Shown here piece after piece: positions 10,461 through 23,872 of a stretch of 64,000 nucleotides of DNA; the stretch's first letter is position 1, and each line of letters starts with the position of its first letter. The stretch comes from Conchocele bisecta. Its lineage: Eukaryota; Mollusca; Bivalvia; Lucinida; Thyasiridae. The translations under genes were made by a program, and so were the position numbers. The stretch covers positions 90,373,484 to 90,437,483 of the forward strand of contig CM055275.1 in NCBI GenBank assembly GCA_029237695.1, written 5' to 3'. The notes beneath the pieces were generated by a model that did not search any database, was not told the DNA's origin, and was given only the letters and a program-made list of their open reading frames with translations.

Positions 10461-10584
10461 TATCTCCCTTTGTTTTTTCGCGCACTGATTTGTCCGGAGC
10501 ATAACGCGAACACCCTTTGCAATATTTTTTATAAAACTTAACACATGCATAGGTCTCACGGGACAGTGCGGTGCTAGCGTTAAA

Positions 10585-11078
10585 GTCCATGCCCACTCAG
10601 TAGGCACAAAATGTTCTTTATGTCATAGACATCATCGGAGACATTTTCTGGCCAGATAAACAATCATTTACCATTACCCACGTATTGTTTGGCATTATTA
10701 TACATTTTATATCAGAAGAAAATTTCCACATTGATATCAGGGACGATAACCGTGTTTCCTTAAAATGTTAACGGACATTACTATTTATTCTCTGTATTTA
10801 TTTTTTGATGTGCAATGATCATACATAATAATATGTCAATATTTTTTTCAGTTGATGCATTTAATTAGTATAAATAATTATAAAATATCATGCCCCATTT
10901 GCACATGAAAGTACAGATACCACCGCGCGTCACTATCAGTAAAATAAATATTACCAAATGATTATATCTGTATAGCGGGCACTCGTAATGTTTATAACTA
11001 GTGGAATAGTGACAATTATACACTTATTTAATTCCCATAAAGAGAATTGTTAGCCTACTGAGTGGGCATTCACCTTTA
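10585..11078. mobile_element. MITE family 3, copy 1
   Basis: The ends are inverted, ATGCCCACTCAGTAGGCACA at the left and CCTACTGAGTGGGCAT at the right. Internal words shared by all copies include ACTATTCCACCAG-type text, GTGCCCGCTATA and GATAACCGTGTTTCCTTAA. Other copies are at 12640-13272, 27211-27738 and 34059-34497. Confidence 0.9.
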
Positions 11079-12639
11079 AAAAGGGGTTGGACAATTTTTG
11101 TCGCGACCGCCTGCGGACAGTGCGATATAGTCTGCTCATTGACGTGCATCCGTAGTTTTTATGCCGAGCCTGCTTGCGGAAAGCGAGACTTAGTGATCAC
11201 AATGAAGTCCGTGCGTCTGTCCGTGCGTCAGTCCGTCCGAAATCGGTGTATGTTTTAAATACCATATCCTAAGTCGCATTGACTTGAAACATCAAATGCT
11301 TATTAGTCATCGTCCATATATTTATTCTGTGTCTCATTCATGCGGCCCCTGTGCCCCAAGGTCAAGGTCAAATGACTTTGAAGTTTGTGTTAAAGTTTTT
11401 GCATACCTTATATCTCCACAACACTTACTCAGATTTGCTTCAAACCTCAGATATTTCTATATTATCATCCATATTTTTATATTATAGCCCACGCATGCGA
11501 CCCACATGCCCAAGATCAAGGTCAAATGACTTTCAAATTTGCGTTAAAGCTTTCACATACCTTAATTCAAACTTCAAATAAATATACGCCGAGACCATCA
11601 AATGCCTCGGTGGGCTCGACATGCGGGCCATGGCCATCTGGTTTTTAGCTCGACCATTCGAAGAATAGTTAGAGCTTATGTTGTCACCCCGGCGTCGGCG
11701 TTGGCGTCACCGTCACGCCTTGGTTAAGGTGTTTAGTCAAACTTGTATATGCAATACTACTGGTCCTACACCCACCATACTTGGACAACTTCATCTCCTA
11801 GTAATGTACATCAATAACCCCTGATCAATATTTGACCTATACCTACATTTATTCTTGAATTACTTAGTTAATTCCCCTTGGTTAAGGTTTTTAATCAACC
11901 TTGGTTAAGGTTTTTAGTCAAGCTTGTACATGGAATACTATTGTGCATACATACACCATACCTGGACAACCTTTTCTCATAGGGATGTACATCAATAACC
12001 CCTGATCTATATTTGACCTTGACCTACATTTCCTCTTGAATTACTTAGTTAATTCCCCTTGGTTAAAGTTTTTAGTCAAGGTTGTAGATGGAATACTCCT
12101 AGCCCTACACCAACCATACTTGTAAAACTTCATCTCCTAGTGATGTACATCAATAACCCCTGACCTATATCTGACATTGACCTACATTTAACCTTGAATT
12201 ACTTACTTAATTTCCCTTGGTTAATATTTTCGTCAACCTTGGTTAAGGTTTTTATGCAGGCCGCGGCCACCTTGTGTGTCAAACTATGTGTACATCGACA
12301 ACCCTCGTAGTCGAGCTATGCTGTTCTCCTACAGCTCTTGTTATTTACCGTAGGTTAAAGTTTTTAGGAACACTATATTTCAGAAACAGCTTCGCCAATT
12401 CACTCGAAGCTTCACATGTGTGTTTATCATCATCCATATTGTCATTCTATGCTCAAACCCTGCAACCCCTGCGCCCAATATCAAGGTCAAATTACTTTGA
12501 AATTTACCTCAAAGTTTTTGACATGCCTGCATGTGGACAGTGCGATATAGTTGTCAGATTGGCCTACATACGTACGTACATCCATATGTACGTCACTTCG
12601 TGCGTCCGGTTAAAGTTTTTTTGATTGAAGGTTAAAGTT
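11079..12639. repeat. Tandem and dispersed repeat block
   Basis: Blocks with GGTCAAATGACTTTGAA, TTAAAGTTTTTGCATACC and GACAGTGCGATATAGT recur at about 11110-11570, 12340-12560 and 13270-13480. Between them, about 11700-12255 holds three units of roughly 160-172 bp carrying CCTTGGTTAAGG and ATGTACATCAATAACCCCTG. No gene was found; short plus-strand frames are repeat translations. Confidence 0.75.
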
Positions 12640-13272
12640 TTTAAAGGTACATGCCCACTCAGTAGGCACAAACTGTTATTTATAACAATTAAATAAGTGT
12701 ATAATTGTGTCACTATTCCACCAGTTCTAATTTTTTAATTATTTATGCTAATTAAAGGTACATACCCACTCAGTAGGCACAACAATTAAAGTTATGTGTA
12801 TTCTCAGTTATTTGTAGGAATTAAATAAGTGTATAATTTTGTCACTATTCCACCAGTTCTAAACATTACGAGTGCCCGCTATATGGATGTAATCATTTAG
12901 TAATGTTTATTTCATTGATAGTGACACGCGGTGATATCAGGCTATTTTCATAGGCAAATGGGCATGATATTTTTTAATTACTTATACTTATTAAATGTGA
13001 TCCCCTGAAAAAATAATGTTTTCGACAGATTATAAAGTATGATCATTGCACATCAAAAAATAAATAGTAATGTATTGGTAACATTTTAAGGAAACACGGT
13101 TATCGCCCCTGATAGCAGTGCGGAAATTTACGTCTGATAGAAAATGTATAATAATGCCAATAAATATGTGTATTAATGGTGAATTAATGTTTATTTTGCC
13201 CGAAAATGTCTCAGATGATGTCTCTGATATAAAGAACATGTTGTGCCTACTGATTGGGCATGTACCTTTAAG
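12640..13272. mobile_element. MITE family 3, copy 2 with a duplicated left end
   Basis: The left end occurs twice, at 12645 (CATGCCCACTCAGTAGGCAC) and 12759 (CATACCCACTCAGTAGGCAC). The right end is GTGCCTACTGATTGGGCATG. This suggests nested insertion or slippage at the left terminus. Confidence 0.85.
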
Positions 13273-13639
13273 AACACTATATCTCTGAAACCGTTTCACC
13301 AATTCACTCGAAATTTCACATACTGTGTATTTGTCACCCACATTTTCATTATTATTTATATGTGCCCAATGTCACGGTCAAATTACTTTGAAATTTCCCT
13401 TAAAGTTTTTGTTGGGCCCGCTTGCAGACAGTGCGATATAGTCGGCACATTGGTGTGCATTCAGGATAAAGTTTTTTATTAAAGTTTTTTTAGTTAAATT
13501 TTGTGGGTATACTATCAAAGCCTCGGCGGGTGCGGCATGTTTTTAAGTCAACGGGATAAAGCTTTGTTGCAATAAAAAAAATGTTTGTACTATCAAATGC
13601 CTCGGCGGGCACGACATGCAGGCCATGGCCATCTAGTTA

Positions 13640-13652
13640 TTTTTATTATAGT
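13640..13652. repeat. LINE target-site duplication, 3' side
   Basis: TTTTTATTATAGT, identical to 17737-17749. It lies directly beside the A-rich tail of the element. AT richness makes a chance match possible. Confidence 0.6.
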
Positions 13653-16600
13653 TTTTTTTTATTTTCTCACACAAACATGTACAAACAAGACATATTACTA
13701 GTAACATGCATGTGCATAATTACATTCCATTACATATTTCTACATTACTAAGTACATTGTAAATATATCTTACACATGTTATTACCTGTTTGTATATGTA
13801 TATGTTTGAAAAACATTTATGAAGAAGAAGCAAACAAAATATAGTTATCAATTAAAAATAGAGAGAAAAAACGAAAATTAAAAAAAATAAACCCATAAAA
13901 AAAAAGAAGATTTTAATTATATAAGTACGATAAGTATGAGCAGCAAGATCATGTGTTCACAATATTTTTGTAAATAGTCTAAGGGAAAGAATGCTAGAAG
14001 AAAAAAGGTTAGTCTAGCGGTAAGCCGTTCCATTTTCTATTGTGTATTTCAGCTTTGTTTCTATTTACTGCTATTTGATGCTCAAGCTCTTTAGTTTGTT
14101 TTAAATATTTCTTAAAGGCTGGGAAAGTCGGTTCAGTATTTCTTAACTTACATCCATAAATAAAGTACTTTCCTTGTATAATACACAAGTTCAAGAATAT
14201 ATTGTCTGTTTCATACTGCCCTAAACTTATTGATTGCCAATCCAATGTAAAATTTATACCGTTATCATGTAAAAACGTGCTTAGCAGAGACCAAAATTGA
14301 TGACTATTTTGGCATTCCCAAAATAAGTGCTTGTTTGTTTCTGGTGCCATACTGCATAAATCGCATAAATTAGAATTTACAATTCTGCATTTATATAAAT
14401 AATCCTTCGTGGCAATAATTTTCATCAAGCATTTGTACTGGAAATTCCTAAGTTTTGAACATATAGTGCTTCTAAAATACTGTGAATTTACAATTTTCCA
14501 ATTAATAGTTGTTTCTGAAAACTCTGCATTCCATTTAGTTTGAGCTCTGAAAACAACACTATTAATTTTACTAAGGAAAATTGTATATAACATTTTATTA
14601 CATTGTTTGGAAGATTGCACTTTTCTTAAAAGGGGTGACTTAATATTTTGGATGTTTATTGTCTCATTCCTTAGTCGTGCACGCCAAGCTTGTGGTATAC
14701 TGGATATAAGTTTAAAATAGTTTAGGTAATCATTATTACTAACATTATATAATTGTTTTATATTTGTAAAGTCATAAAAGGTTTCAGTTCGATAATCGTA
14801 TATATGTTCTATATATTGTATTCCCCGTTCATTCCAATCTTTGTAATAAAAAGTATTGACATTACTTTTTAATTTAGAATTGTTCCACATGATTTGCTTC
14901 GAAATGTTCTCTGGATTTTCAGAATAATTAAGTTGGCACATGCTTCAAGTATATTTGATAAAAAAACATTTTTTATTAATATTTTTGCATCGAATTCGTG
15001 GAAGTTTCCTTCAAATATATTTGTACCACCAAATGTATGTAAATAATTAGTATACACTATTTTCTATTGCCCATCGTTTGTATCATTTGTAAGACGTTTA
15101 ACCCAACTTGCTTTGAAAGAATTTATGAAACATACTAGATCGATCATTTTCAGCCAGCCATTTTCATAATTTTGCACAATGACTTTTCTGCTGATTTTAT
15201 CTGGTTTGGAATCCCATAGAAAGTCAAACATCATGTGTGTAATTTGTTTTATAACATCCTCTCCAGGAGTATCTAAAACCGTCAATGGAAATATTAGTTT
15301 TGGAAATGCGAAGCTTTTGAGAACAGTTATTTTACCCATAGTTGTCAGTTTTCTACGTTTCCATCTGTCTAAACATTGTTTCAATTCATTTACTTTTGGT
15401 AGTAAGTTTATATTATGTATTCTATTTTTTTCATTACAAAAGTTTATACCTAGTGTTTTTGCTACGTCGGCAGTCCATAAAAAATGTTTGTCTTCACAGA
15501 AAGAGAGTGTAGTGTTTTTTAAAGAACCTGTCTTAAAAAGTATCGATTTTGAATAGTTTAATCGCAAGCCTGAAATATGTCCACAATTATCAATGGTAGA
15601 AATTAGGGTTTCTAACGATTCTTTTGACCCATCTAAGCAAAAAGTGGCATCGTCTGCGAACATTGTGTTTTTTATTTCTTCTTGATTTATTATTATTCCT
15701 TTTATCATGCTATTATTTCGGACACTATGTGATAGTATTTCTATTGCTATAATAAACCAAAATGGTGACAAAGGACAGCCCTGTCTTACGCCCCTACCTA
15801 AGCCGAAAAAATCTGTAAGATAGCCGTTGTTTGTTACACAACTAGATATGTTATGATAAAATACTTCAACCCATTTTATTAGACTGGGACCAAAATTTAA
15901 GAATCTTAAAACTTTCATAATATATTCATGACTAACACTATCAAAGGCTTTTTCAAAATCAGCAAAACATAACAACCCTGGAATTTCTTTTTCATTAACA
16001 TGGTCAATAGCTTCAAATAATAATCTTATGTTTTCTCCAATATATCTGCCTTTAATAAAGCCCGTTTGAGAGGAATCTATCAACTTGTTTAATACATCCT
16101 TTATTCGATTAGCAATAGCCTTTGTAGCAATTTTATAATCAATGTTCAGTAAACTTATTGGCCTCCAATTTGCGAGATTGGTACTGTCTTTACCTTTTTT
16201 GGGAATTAAATTTATTATGCTTTGTTTTTGTAGGGTTGTTAATTCACCAATTTCGAGTGAATCATTTAGAGACTTAACAAGGTATGTTTTGATGTCGTTC
16301 CAAAACAATTTGTAGAATTCAGTAGTTATTCCATCTGAACCAGGACTTTTATTATTATTCATCTCCTTTAATGCATTAAAGCATTCACATTCAGATAACA
16401 CTCCTTCACATTTTATTTTTTCTTCTTCATTCAATTTAGTGTTATATTCATCTGGAAAGAAATTTATGTCTGATTCAATACATTCTCTTTTCTTATAAAG
16501 ATTTTGATAAAAGCGTTTCGGTTCTTGTAAAATGTGCTGTTGATCAGTTATCTTTTGTCCATTTACAGTTAATTCTGATATAATTTTTCTATCGAATTTT

Positions 16601-17736
16601 CGTTTTTCCAGATCTGCAAAGAATTTTGTATTTTTTCCCCCTCCTTCCACCCAATTTACTTTTGATCGAAAAATAAAACCCTCTGCCCGTTTTTTATAAA
16701 TGTCTTCTAATCGTGTTTTATGGTTATTTATTTCATCTATTGCTTCTGGAGTATGTACATTTGCTTTAACCATTTCATCGATTTTTTCTTGTAACTTAAC
16801 CTCTTCTAATTTAATTTTTCTGTTTCGCCTGGCACAATATTTTATTAACTCGTTTCTTCTTGTTCCTTTAATTAATTCCCATAAAATATTAGAATTAGCC
16901 TCTTTATTGACTTCTGCAATTTCGGAAATGCTGTTCTTTATATTAATTTTGTATTCGTTGTCCAAAAGTACAGAATTGTTGAGTTTAAAGTATCCCGGTC
17001 CTCTTGGTTGGTTATTAATATTTATATCCAGTTTTACAAGTGCATGGTCTGTCTTGATGCTGCTTTTTATCTCACATGACTTAATTGTATTAACAATATT
17101 ATCTGAAACTAAAAAATAAAAATAGTCTAATCTGCATAGAACACGTGGTGTATAATTTGAATGCCATGTAAATCGCTGTTGGTTTCTGTGTTTAATTCTC
17201 CATATGTCAGACAAATCATATTTTTCTATAATATTATTGATTGTTTCCCGATTAACTTTGTTTGTTGTAATTAAACCTCCCTTTTTATCCAATTCGTAGT
17301 TTAAAGTGACATTAAAATCACCACCAATAACCATTCTTGCGTTTTCATGTTTGGATATAAAGTCGTCTAGTTGTTTAAAAAAAGTGTTTCCTTCTGAGTT
17401 TGGCCCACATATATTTAACAGGAGTATGTCTTTACTGTTTATTTCTACGTTTATTGCTTGGATTCTACCAGGGATAACGTCTATAATATCATGTATGGTA
17501 TATGCCTGTTTTGAATTAAAAAGTATTCCTACCCCTTCACTATTACTACTGTTACCACTAAATATTGCATCTGATCCCCATTCCGTTTCCCATTCCTTTG
17601 CGGTATTATATGTTGTATGAGTTTCTTGTAAAAAAAAATGTCATATTCATTATCCTTAAGCCATTGAAACATTTGTGTCCTTTTTACTTTTGCTCCTAGC
17701 CCTCTAACATTTAAAGTACATATGCTAAGATCCATT
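13653..17736 (-). mobile_element. LINE retrotransposon, non-functional copy
   Basis: An endonuclease and reverse transcriptase frame is followed by about 350 bp of 3' UTR ending in an A-rich tail (AATAAAAAAAAAC, minus strand). A 13-bp match TTTTTATTATAGT lies at both flanks (13640-13652 and 17737-17749) and is the probable target-site duplication. The 5' edge falls at the presumed ATG of the second frame, so any first frame and 5' UTR are missing. It inserted beside a repeat with GGCCATGGCCATCTAG, also seen at 11625. Confidence 0.85.
14009..17735 (-). pseudogene. LINE ORF2: endonuclease and reverse transcriptase, three lesions
   Basis: The intact protein would nick DNA and copy the element's RNA by target-primed reverse transcription. 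In order, the frame shows an endonuclease start (ICTLNVRGLGAKVKRTQMF), GGDFNVTLN and CRLDYF; RT motifs LIPKKGKDS, NWRPISLLN, GFIKGRYIGENIR, FADFEKAFDSVSHEY, GVRQGCPLSP and MFADDATF; and a C-terminal CDLC ... HLFWEC cysteine-histidine motif. The lesions are a one-base loss in a T run (nine T) near 17630, a TAG at 15064-15066, and a one-base shift near 14940. Otherwise the frame is open for long stretches, so the copy is fairly young. It looks L1/Tx1-like; the clade is not assigned. Confidence 0.92.
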
Positions 17737-17749
17737 TTTTTATTATAGT
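17737..17749. repeat. LINE target-site duplication, 5' side
   Basis: TTTTTATTATAGT, identical to 13640-13652, directly upstream of the element's ATG in the sense of the minus strand. Confidence 0.6.
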
Positions 17750-20025
17750 ATGATGCCTAACAATGCATTTTATTCTAGTAAACTTAAGTGTTGTATTGCT
17801 GCTCGGATGTTTAGTATAAACGAAGAAATAGATATGTAAGCAAAAGCGAGAAATAAGGAGAAAAACATAAACATGCATTACATGAAGTAAATGAAAATTC
17901 TCATTCAAAAAAACCTCCATTGCATAAGACGATCTTTCAATTTTACATATGCTAAGATGTGTGAAGTGAAAGGTTACACCACAAAATACATATATTTCCA
18001 TAGTATATACAAAAACTATTATGTGTTGCATGTATGCATCAACAACCGACACTGACCCGGCCATTAATTGCCACCTGTCAACTCTTATCATATTATACAT
18101 TTCCTTCTCTATAAATAATAAATAGTTAGTTTACACACACACACATATATATATGGTTGTTCAACAATTTACAAATGTAATGCCCATGACCGCAATGGTG
18201 ATTATAATTATATTGTCATTCGTAAATGCTATGTAAATATACAATGTGCGAGCAGTAGATATGAGCTGTGATAAAAACGGTTGAGATAAATAGCTTCCAG
18301 TGAGCATAGGAAATAACGATATAAATGGAATCCCGTCTGTGAAAAAGGACCATACGACACAAACAACGGACATAGACCCAGATCAGCCTGCGCATCCGCA
18401 CAGTCTGATCAGTGTCTACGCCATTGATAATTCGGTCACTAAAGTATTATTGAGGACGCCAGGAAATCAATTGAATTGCGTGTATATACAGATATATGTT
18501 ACAAATGCCGTAAGGTCCACTCTCCCCACCGGTTTCCTAAATAACACATGTGTAATAAATGTAGGATAAAAACTACCCATATCTCCACTTGACTGCTAGT
18601 GCATTTCTAACCCAGCTTGTCGTCCCCTGCAATCATGGATTGTAGGAGGAGACCTAGGTAGACATACGAGTCTGTATCGCTTTGATACACACAATGGTCC
18701 TCTCTCCGTGTTACGAATGCGAAAGTTCGAGAGAACCATAACAATTGTGTTCACGTATGTGCCTTGCATTGAGAAAAAACACCTCTTCAATAACGGACTG
18801 TGTGTTGTGGCTAGCATGATCTTAAATATTGAGTCATGTTCGTTAATATAAAGAAAATATTTATCTATATGTAGATATAAATAGTTTATACCCCGATCGG
18901 ACCGCATGTATTTACTGCCAGATCAGAGTCGACGCTAGGATTAGGTAATTTCCTCATCACGAATCACATACGTGCTAAGTAAAAACTTATAGTGCTTTAT
19001 TAGTATCAAGCTCCTACTTACATACATGTACTTTGAATGATCCATTAACTACAATGAATGCACAGTTGTGTACACAGCCACTGAATGTGGACCCGAGTTA
19101 AGGACTATGGTACTCTGTACTCTATACCATTAGGTATAGGTAGAAACAGACATATTCTGCAAATATCACATACATGCATGCAACGATATGCAATAAAGTG
19201 CGATATGCGGAACAGCCACCAGCCACCAGCCTAGCACTCGATGAGACTGCGCTGCTGCGCCGGCTAATCCGGTGCTATGCTGGCTGAGACTGGTTGTGAC
19301 TGGCTGCTCATACGTAGTGCATTTGTTGCTATTTTACTCACATGTATATTCGTGATATACCCAAGTGAATGGCTGAATGTGGCATGAAGACACAAAATAT
19401 CATAGTTTGTCATGCCTTAGAATAGTAGTGTGCAATTGCGCTAACCAGTCAATATACATGAGCCCGATTAAACGAAAATCGAGATTTACCTTTTAACATT
19501 ATCATTTCAATACCATTTATTTTGAAGCCTTTTACCTTTTATGAAAAGAGACAAACTAGGTACCAGTATATGCTATATATACTTGGTTCTTGTAGGCTGT
19601 AAACTGAAAGTATCAATTTAATTTAAATTAGTTATAATTGTCTACATTAGAACAATACTAATGTATTGGTACACAAGTGATATGGACAACATATTTGAAC
19701 TTACCGATAAAACATACTGCTTCCCCAATATTTCACCATGGTAACATACCTGTGTCTAGGCTATCATATATTATCAAATCGTTTAGTGGCGAGTATATAC
19801 ATGCACTACGATGTCTGTAAAGGATGCGGTCACTGTACACAATTGTTGATGCATACATACTTGTAATGAGTAAGTGAAAACAAGCACATACATATACATT
19901 ACTGTTCCTACATACACAAGCAAATCCACATGTCGCATAGCTGGCGGTGCCAATGTTTATTATATTAATCTATATTTATTATATTAATCTAGCCATCTAG
20001 TTATTATGGCATGCGATTTGATCAC
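17750..20025. other. No gene recognised
   Basis: AT-rich sequence with a short AC/AT microsatellite near 18130. A GC-richer patch at 19210-19310 is made of GCTGGCTGAGACTGG-like words and carries AGCACTCGATGAG, similar to the minisatellite unit starting at 20026. Minus-strand frames at 17711-18100 and 18596-18907 have no family motif. Confidence 0.5.
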
Positions 20026-21668
20026 TCGGCCATCGCACCATGACTAGCTTAGCACATGATCAGTCGGCCATCGCACCAGGACTAGTTTAGCACTTGATCA
20101 GTAAGCCATCGCACCAGGACTAGTTTAAAACTTGATCAGTCGGCCATCGCACCAGGACTAGTTTAGAACTTGATCGGTCGGCCATCGCACCAGGACTAGT
20201 ATAGCACTTGATCAGTCGGCCATCGCACCAGGACTAGCTTAGAACTTGATTAGTCGGCCACTGCTCCAGGACTAGTTTACAACTTGATCAGTCGACCATC
20301 GCACCAGGAATAGCTTAGCCCTTGATGAGTCGGCCATCGCACCGGGATTAGTTTAGCCCTAGATCAGTCGGCCATCGCACCAGGACTAGTTTAGAACTTG
20401 ATCTGTCGGCCATCGCACCAAGACTAGTATAGCACTTGATCAGTCGGCCATCGCATCAGGACTAGTTTAGAACTCGATCAGTCGGCCATCACTTCAGGAC
20501 TAGCTTAGAACTTGATTAGTCGGCCACTGCTCCAGGACTAGTTTACAACTTGATCAGTCGACCATCGCACCTGGAATAGCTTAGCCCTTGATGAGTCGGC
20601 CATCGCACCGGGATTAGTTTAGCCCTAGATCAGTCGGCCATCGCACCAGGACTAGTTTAGAACTTGATCTGTCGGCCATCGCACAAAGACTAGTATAGCC
20701 CTTGATCAGTCGGCCATCGCATCAGGACTAGTTTAGAACTCGATCAGTCGGCCATCACTTCAGGACTAGCTTAGAACTTGATTAGTCGGCCACTGCTCCA
20801 GGACTAGTTTACAACTTGATCAGTCGACCATCGCACCAGGAATAGCTTAGCCCTTGATCAGTCGGCCATCGCACCGGGACTAGTTTAGCCCTTGATGAGT
20901 CGGCCATCGCACCAGGATTAGTATAGCACTCGATCTGTCGGCCATCGCACCAAGACTAGTTTAGAACTTGATCAGTCGGCCATCGCACCAGGACTAGTTC
21001 AGAACTTGATCAGTCGACCATCGCACCAGGAATAGTTTAGCCCTTGATTAGTCGGCCATCGCACTGAGACTAGTTTAGCCCTTGATCAGTCGGCCATCGC
21101 ACCAGGACTAGAATAGCAATCGATCAGTCGGCCATCGCACCAGGACTAGTTTAGAACTTGATCAGTCGGCCATCGCACCAGGACTAGTTTAGAACTTGAT
21201 CAGTCGACCATCGCACCAGGAATAGTTTAGCCCTTGATCAGTCGGCCATCGCACCGAGAATAGTTTAGCCCTTGATTAGTCGGCCATCGCACCAGTACTA
21301 GTATAGCACTCGATCAGTCGGCCATCGCACCAGGACTAGTTTAGAGCTTGATCAGTCGGCCATCGCAACACGACTAGTTTAGAACTTGATCAGTCGGCCA
21401 TCGCACCAAGACTAGTATAGCACTTGATCAATCGGCCATCGCATCAGGACTAGTTTAGCACTTGATCAGTCGGCCGTCGCACCTGGACTGGTATAGCACT
21501 CGATCAGTCGGCCATCGCACCATGACTAGTTTAGAACTTGATCAGTCGGCCATCGCACCACGACTAGTTTATAACTTGATCAGTCGGCCATCGCACTAAG
21601 ACTAGTATAGCACTTGATCAGTCGGCCATCGCACCAGGACTAGTTTAGCACTTGATCAGTCGGCCACG
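20026..21668. repeat. 38-bp minisatellite with 266-bp higher-order period
   Basis: About 43 units of 38 bp, consensus near CGGCCATCGCACCAGGACTA plus GTTTAGCACTTGATCAGT. Variant units (CACTGCTCCAGG; GACCATCGCACC; CCCTAGATCAG) recur in order at 20261, 20527 and 20793, exactly 266 bp apart (seven units). So the left part evolved by multi-unit duplication. TGATCA palindromes recur in nearly every unit. Confidence 0.95.
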
Positions 21669-23600
21669 TCATCCTGCGTTACAGACAGAAGTGGCGGTCG
21701 GGGGTGGGGGGTGTAGTGTATATACAAAAACTGGTGGTGGTGGTGATACACATTGTTCCCACTGTGGGATATAGACCGGAACTTTTAGGACGCCAAATGT
21801 AGATGGCTGGTATGTGTGGGGGATCATTGTTTTGTGTCCCCGGCGGTGGTGTGGAGTACAATGATGAATTACTGATGAATTACTGTATTGAAGACACATG
21901 TATATGCACTGTGATACCGTACTTCACAATCCTCAGCTTAAATTGTTTCTGTATCGTAAAACTGAACATTTATTCATTTTGAAAAACTTAAAATTGTGGC
22001 AGATGATCGAAATGAAAACCGGATGTTTACATGCGAAATGAACCGGTGCATCGGTATATTTTAACCGCACGATGACCCTACTGTATATACATACCATATC
22101 CGTATGGATATATCGTACATACGGACGGATATCGTATGTTTGTATAATATTCGTATAGTACATTTGTATAATGTAAACAAACTGTACTATACGATGATAC
22201 GGTACAAAAATACCAATATCATATGATCATACGATATGCTCATTAAATATACCAATACTATACGATTACGATATGTATACGATATTCACAAACTGGACCG
22301 CAAAAGAATGACCGCACAAACGGTATCGCGAAGGAATGGCCGCAAAAACGGGACCGCGATTGGACCGCAATTAGATTGCAATTTCAGAGGGTACGAATTG
22401 CAATTCAGGGACCGCTGGATTGCAATTCTTGGTAAGAGAATCGCAGGCGGGAGTGTACCACCTCCTGATGGAAGCCACCGCGGGGTCGCATTGGTGAGAA
22501 GCTCGCTCGTTACCGATTGTGCTAACCGGATAACCTAACATGATTTCTTTGGGTATTACAGTTCAAAGATGTAAGCAATGTTTATTTGCATTGAAATTAA
22601 AATGTTGTTATTGCAACGTTTATAATTGGATTGTGAAAAAATGCAATACTTTTGCATAAAATTGCTTAAAATGGACAGAAATTAAATTTTGCATAACGTT
22701 TGATGGGGCTATACCTTGTGATGTACAGTGATCAGGTTTAGAGAGGTCCCACTGTAAGACAGACAAATTACTACATCAAGGCTAGCATGGGTGTTTTGCT
22801 ATCATGAACATACATTATCATCGGAGATAAATGACAATGAAACGTATCCAAATTAAACAGCACTAACTGTTATTTGTGTCCGGTTTATAGAGGTTCCACT
22901 GTAGACAATCTGTATCACTTTACGAAATATATGTTAATTGTTATGTTTTATTTCTTTGCCCTTCACTGCTACCTGTAGCAATAGAACTACATGCCGATAA
23001 AACAAATGTGAACTTAATGTATCATGTGACCTAGTTGTCCGCTCACAACTGAATTGGTCAGTGGAAGAAGGGGCTAAGTATGTATTCCACTGACCAATTC
23101 CATTGTGGCCCAGTAAAACAAAATGTCACGACGAAATCGTAAAACTCACAATAATTCGTTTGATATCTTATTCCGTCTATTTCAAGAAAATATATCAATT
23201 TGTATCAACCCCGTGTTGATGTTTTCTTTTAATAATCCATAAATCCTGCAGAAATATAACTCACATGTAGTTTCAATATCCGACAGAGCCAAAATAAAAT
23301 AAATCCGTTATCAACAAACCCATATAACCCGGTATTGACGGTTCCGTGTAAAAATAGATAAATCCCGAAAAAAATAAGCCCACATATAGTTCCAATATCC
23401 GACCGGGATAAGCTAGGTCACAAAATACCATCAACTTATTTCTGAGATGTTTCGTCCATACTCATCATAATTAGTGTCACTATGTGTATCATGTCTGGGT
23501 TTTATATATGGTGGGCAAACACCGTGAAACGCCAGCACATTTTGTTCAGGCCCGTTACAGCTTGTATTGCCTTAAATATCTCGGGAACTTCTCTTCTGGG
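21669..23600. other. Non-coding stretch with hairpins and pogo-like ends
   Basis: No gene was seen. 22080-22290 is dense in TATACG/CGTATA words with a hairpin (GTATAGTACA against TGTACTATAC, about 22153-22193). 22290-22530 is the TTGCAATT/GACCGC block related to 7366-7800. 22735-22905 holds two pogo-like end words (GAGAGGTCCCACTGTA; TAGAGGTTCCACTGTAG). 23052-23098 is a hairpin (GAATTGGTCAGTGGAA against TTCCACTGACCAATTC). Confidence 0.6.
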
Positions 23601-23604
23601 GAAC

Positions 23605-23813
23605 TTTTCACTAAACTTCGTACGACTAAAATGTTCGTAGGTGCAGAATTATGATAGTCTGTAAATTTCACATTAACAATGTTTTCTTGTAAACAATTAT
23701 TGGATTTACATTTATTGAGCACAGGCTGTAAATCCATCTATTGAAATTTCCAGACGATTCTAAATTTGCGCTTACGAACATTTGAGTGGTACGAAGTTTA
23801 GTGACACGGGCCC
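23605..23813. mobile_element. MITE family 4, copy 1
   Basis: It runs from TTTCACTAAACTTCGTACGA to ACGAAGTTTAGTGACACGGG (inverted ends), with internal GGATTTACATTTATTGAGCA-type text. Other copies are at 29708, 33568, 57928, 62058 and 62868. Confidence 0.9.
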
Positions 23814-23872
23814 CTGTTGTTCAGGCTAGTTACAACTTGTATTGCCCTGAATATCTCGGGAACTTCTGTTCT

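Noticed and set aside
16700..17119. 139-codon plus-strand ORF, and others at 15179 and 17306
   Set aside because: Antisense shadows of the LINE reverse-transcriptase frame.
20026..21668. CRISPR array
   Set aside because: The units are contiguous 38-bp repeats without unique spacers, in a eukaryotic context.
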